A stretch of 64,000 bases of DNA, taken from the NCBI RefSeq assembly GCF_029504655.1, contig NZ_JAQFIL010000001.1, forward strand, positions 7,040,001 to 7,104,000, read 5' to 3'. Origin of the DNA: Catalinimonas alkaloidigena (GTDB taxonomy: Bacteria > Bacteroidota > Bacteroidia > Cytophagales > Cyclobacteriaceae). The position numbers and the translations under genes were made by a program. The notes under the pieces were generated by a model. It was not told where the DNA came from and did not search any database. It was given only the letters and a program-made list of their open reading frames with translations. This document shows, in pieces, positions 61,717 through 64,000 of the stretch; within the stretch, counting starts at the first letter, position 1; the number at the start of each line of letters is the position of its first letter.

Positions 61717-63081
61717 TTATGCTGCCTGTACTTTGTTTACTGAAGGATAGCTTTTGAGTAATTTTTTGCTAAGGTAATGGAAGCGGGCGAAAAGTAAAAT
61801 GGCAGCAAGAGTAAGGCTAAGCAAAAGACCGTACCAAATGCCATGAGCCCCTAACTCCATAGGGAAGGCCAGCCAGTAAGCAATAGGGAGACCCACCAGC
61901 CAGTAAGCCACCAGAGTGATAATGGTAGGAATCTTAACGTCAGCCATGCCTCTCAGGGTACCCAGGCCTACGGCTTGTACACCATCTGAAAGCTGAAAGA
62001 ACGCAGCTACTATCAGCAATGAGCCTGCCAGTTCTATTACTTGCGGCTCATCAATATAAAGTGAAGGAAGAAAATATTTGCCTACTACAAAAATGATGGC
62101 GGAGGCAGTCATTAGCATCAAGCCCATCAGAAAAGCGCTGAAGCCGGCCCTTCTCATATTGGGGATATCCTGTTTTCCTAATTGGTTACCTACCCTTACG
62201 GTAGAAGCCGCAGCAATGCCAGTGACCATCATATAACTAACGGCTGCCATATTAAGCGCAATCTGGTGTGCTGCCAGTGCCTGAGCGCCGAGCCAGCCCA
62301 TCATGATAGCTGCACAGCTAAAAGCACCTACCTCAAATACGTACTGGAAACCAGTTGGAATACCCAGTTTTAACATGCGTACCACCAGCTTCTTTTGAAA
62401 TTGCTTTAGCTTAAGCCCCTGCTGAAACCAGCTTGCCCGGCTAACATAAATGACTATGGCGATGGCCATAATGACTCTCGAAATAAAAGTCGCCCATCCT
62501 GCACCATTAAGCCCCAGGGCTGGAAATCCCAGCTTGCCATAGATCAGCAGATAGTTAAGCAAGATATTCAGGAGGTTGGCACTCAAGGTAATAAACATGG
62601 CTGTGCGGGTAAAAGAAAGCCCTTCTGCATATTGCTTGAAAGTCTGGAACAACATAAAAGGCACCAATGAGAGTGTGATGATCAGGAGATAAGGAATGGT
62701 GATTTTAACCACCTGCTCAGGCTGCTCCAGATAATACAGCAATGATGATCCAGCCAGCACCAAAAGTCCGAGTAAAAACGCAGCGCATAAATTGATGATG
62801 AAGCCGTGACGGAATACCTGACCACTCTTTTGCTTATCGCCTTTCCCGTCAGCTGCAGCCACCAGTGGAGTGATGGCCATAGAGACACCAATGCCAAACA
62901 TCAATACCAGCGAAAAAATACTGTTGGCCAGTGACACAGCCGCCAGCGGGTCGGTGCCTAATTCCCCTACCATTACACTATCAGCTACACCAACAGTGAT
63001 ATGCCCAAGTTGGCTTAAAACGATGGGGTAGGCAATGATAAAAGTTGTGCGAAAATGTGTATGTAAAGGTTGTAATGACAT
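61717..63081 (-). CDS. MATE-family multidrug/metabolite exporter
   Basis: 454 residues with 12 membrane helices in two similar halves, the normal MATE layout (for example VSLANSIFSLVLMFGIGVSM in the first half and HQIALNMAAVSYMMVTGIAAA in the second). Two bundles joined by a cytoplasmic loop of about 200-230 are typical of NorM/DinF-type exporters driven by Na+ or H+. It runs 24 bases ahead of the binding lipoprotein on the same strand, so the two may be cotranscribed. Confidence 0.93.
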   Translation of the reverse strand: MSLQPLHTHFRTTFIIAYPIVLSQLGHITVGVADSVMVGELGTDPLAAVSLANSIFSLVLMFGIGVSMAITPLVAAADGKGDKQKSGQVFRHGFIINLCAAFLLGLLVLAGSSLLYYLEQPEQVVKITIPYLLIITLSLVPFMLFQTFKQYAEGLSFTRTAMFITLSANLLNILLNYLLIYGKLGFPALGLNGAGWATFISRVIMAIAIVIYVSRASWFQQGLKLKQFQKKLVVRMLKLGIPTGFQYVFEVGAFSCAAIMMGWLGAQALAAHQIALNMAAVSYMMVTGIAAASTVRVGNQLGKQDIPNMRRAGFSAFLMGLMLMTASAIIFVVGKYFLPSLYIDEPQVIELAGSLLIVAAFFQLSDGVQAVGLGTLRGMADVKIPTIITLVAYWLVGLPIAYWLAFPMELGAHGIWYGLLLSLTLAAILLFARFHYLSKKLLKSYPSVNKVQAA

Positions 63082-63162
63082 GCTTAAAATACACGATCAA
63101 TAAGTATGATCAAATAATAGCCTGATAGTTAACAATCCGGCAGACAAAAAATTCCTTTCTTA

Positions 63163-63711
63163 CTAAAGATTCAAGAGGCGGGCAGCCTTCAATAATCCTG
63201 AAACACTGATTGCGTCAGTGATGCGCCCTTCCATTACCATATCAACAGCTTCTGAAAAAGGAAGCTTCATGATTTCCAGATCTTCAGTTTCGTCAAATTC
63301 GGTGCTCCCTTCTTCCAACTCGCGAGCTATGTACGTAAACCCCTCTTCGTCAGTCACCGAGTTAGAAGTATGGAGACGCATCAGCAAAGTCCAGCTTTTG
63401 GCGGTAAGTCCGGTTTCTTCTTTGAGCTCCCGCCGGGCAGAGTCCAGCGGATCATTGGCTTTGCTACCACCGCCCATAGGTATTTCCCATGAGTATTCAT
63501 CAAGGGTATAACGGTACTGCCCTACGAGCCAGGTGTTTCCTTGATCGTCTATCGGAATGATGCCAATGGCCAGGTTTTTAAAAAGCACTTTACCATATAT
63601 CCCCTCCCCTCCTCGGGGGTTGATCACCTGGTCTTCGTGGACCTCTATCCAAGGGTTCTGGTAAAGCTCCTTACTGCTGATTTGTTTCCAGGGATTGATA
63701 CGCTCTTTCAT
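63163..63711 (-). CDS. NUDIX hydrolase, ADP-sugar pyrophosphatase-like
   Basis: 182 residues from the ATG at 63711 (MKERINPWKQISSKELYQNP), two codons inside a TTG start. The NUDIX box is GGGSKANDPLDSARRELKEETG (about 97-118), with REx2EExG intact, preceded by RYTLDEYSWEIP. The N-terminal NPWIEVHEDQVINPRGG and the C-terminal tail fit the ADP-ribose/GDP-mannose pyrophosphatase group. A -7 promoter element lies 70 bases upstream. The other NUDIX gene in the window (8.9 kb) is a different subgroup. Confidence 0.9.
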   Translation of the reverse strand: MKERINPWKQISSKELYQNPWIEVHEDQVINPRGGEGIYGKVLFKNLAIGIIPIDDQGNTWLVGQYRYTLDEYSWEIPMGGGSKANDPLDSARRELKEETGLTAKSWTLLMRLHTSNSVTDEEGFTYIARELEEGSTEFDETEDLEIMKLPFSEAVDMVMEGRITDAISVSGLLKAARLLNL

Positions 63712-63781
63712 GCACAATATATTTTTCCGTTTATAAGCAACTTGCTCGTCTAGTTAATTCGATAAGATTTTTAACGGAGCA

Positions 63782-63789
63782 CAAATATA
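63782..63789 (-). promoter_or_regulatory. Candidate -7 element (TATATTTG) for the NUDIX gene
   Basis: On the minus strand this reads TATATTTG, matching TAnnTTTG, about 70 bases ahead of the NUDIX start. The usual -33 element is not clear. Confidence 0.4.
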
Positions 63790-63903
63790 ATGCAACGTAA
63801 ATGGCAGCCTGTAGTTTTGGCAAATTTGAGGAAATAAGGCTCTCTTGCTAAGCGGTCCAGCGCTTGGATGAAGTTATTTTTTGAAGGTTTTAGAGAAAGA
63901 ATC

Positions 63904-64000
63904 TTAGTCGACCAGCTTTTTGAAAAAATCCCACATCACAATACCGATACTGACCGAAATATTGAGAGAGTGCTTCGTACCAAACTGGGGAATTTCCAGA
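63904..64000 (-). CDS. SpoU/TrmH-family RNA 2'-O-methyltransferase, C-terminal end (cut by window edge)
   Basis: The last 97 bases, on the minus strand, code for the final 31 residues of a protein, read from the edge to a TAA at 63904-63906. The segment IPQFGTKHSLNISVSIGIVM followed by WDFFKK is the characteristic third motif of SpoU-type SPOUT enzymes, where N-V-S follows the knot and contacts the cofactor. It methylates ribose in tRNA or rRNA; which one cannot be told from the fragment. Confidence 0.8.
   Translation of the reverse strand, partial: LEIPQFGTKHSLNISVSIGIVMWDFFKKLVD

Noticed and set aside
60688..63081. An iron ABC transport operon
   Set aside because: Only a binding lipoprotein is present; the adjoining gene is a MATE exporter, with no ATPase or permease nearby.

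Overview
The window reads as a chromosomal segment from a member of the Bacteroidota, most likely the Cytophagales. Supporting signs are a type IX secretion C-terminal sorting domain, promoters of the TAnnTTTG type, no evident Shine-Dalgarno use, many lipoproteins with an L-S-C type lipobox, and polysaccharide-related enzymes (two sulfatases, a GH20 hexosaminidase, a NodB-type deacetylase). No phage, insertion sequence, CRISPR array or tRNA gene was seen. The genus cannot be fixed from the sequence alone.

Layout. 1-2.5 kb: 3' part of a 23S rRNA gene, a truncated 5S-like copy, an intact 5S gene and a terminator. 2.5-13.9 kb: core-type genes, namely a glucuronokinase-like kinase next to a GalU-type uridylyltransferase (a likely salvage route to UDP-glucuronate), a phosphopantetheinyl transferase, a WD40 protein, a tight DivIVA/folB/ChaN run, an IscA-like protein, DUF1232 and YdjM-like membrane proteins, and an overlapping Rossmann protein/dtd/MazG-like run. 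14-26 kb: secreted or envelope proteins (a kelch/CBM-like protein with a perfect 360-bp internal duplication, isoaspartyl peptidase, a giant AsmA-like protein, GH20, MscS channel, sulfatase). 26.4-28.2 kb: typA.

28.6-35.4 kb is a complete, uninterrupted eboABCDEF cluster. In cyanobacteria this conserved cluster is tied to moving biosynthetic precursors to the periplasm. 36-42 kb holds an MscS channel and then a tightly coupled three-gene run: an ATP-grasp ligase, a large protein of unknown family with a candidate Cys-His-Asn triad, and an alanine-racemase-like enzyme. I see this run as a candidate undescribed amino-acid or peptide-modifying system.

44.7-48.2 kb holds a small lipid-type biosynthetic cluster: a fatty acid hydroxylase-like membrane enzyme, a ketoacyl synthase III fused to a heme-oxygenase-like diiron oxidase domain, and an unknown protein broken by a frameshift. 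The fusion is the most striking single protein in the window. 49-56 kb carries TRAP transporter membrane subunits, with the periplasmic binding protein 3.7 kb away on the other strand and cotranscribed with a sulfatase. 56.2-57.7 kb: rpsP (with a very long Glu/Lys/Ala tail) and rimM. 57.8-64 kb: a pair of related four-helix membrane modules, one fused to a peroxiredoxin-like domain, an SDR, a nitroreductase, an iron-binding-type lipoprotein, a MATE exporter, a NUDIX hydrolase and the C-terminal end of a SpoU-type RNA methyltransferase cut by the window edge.
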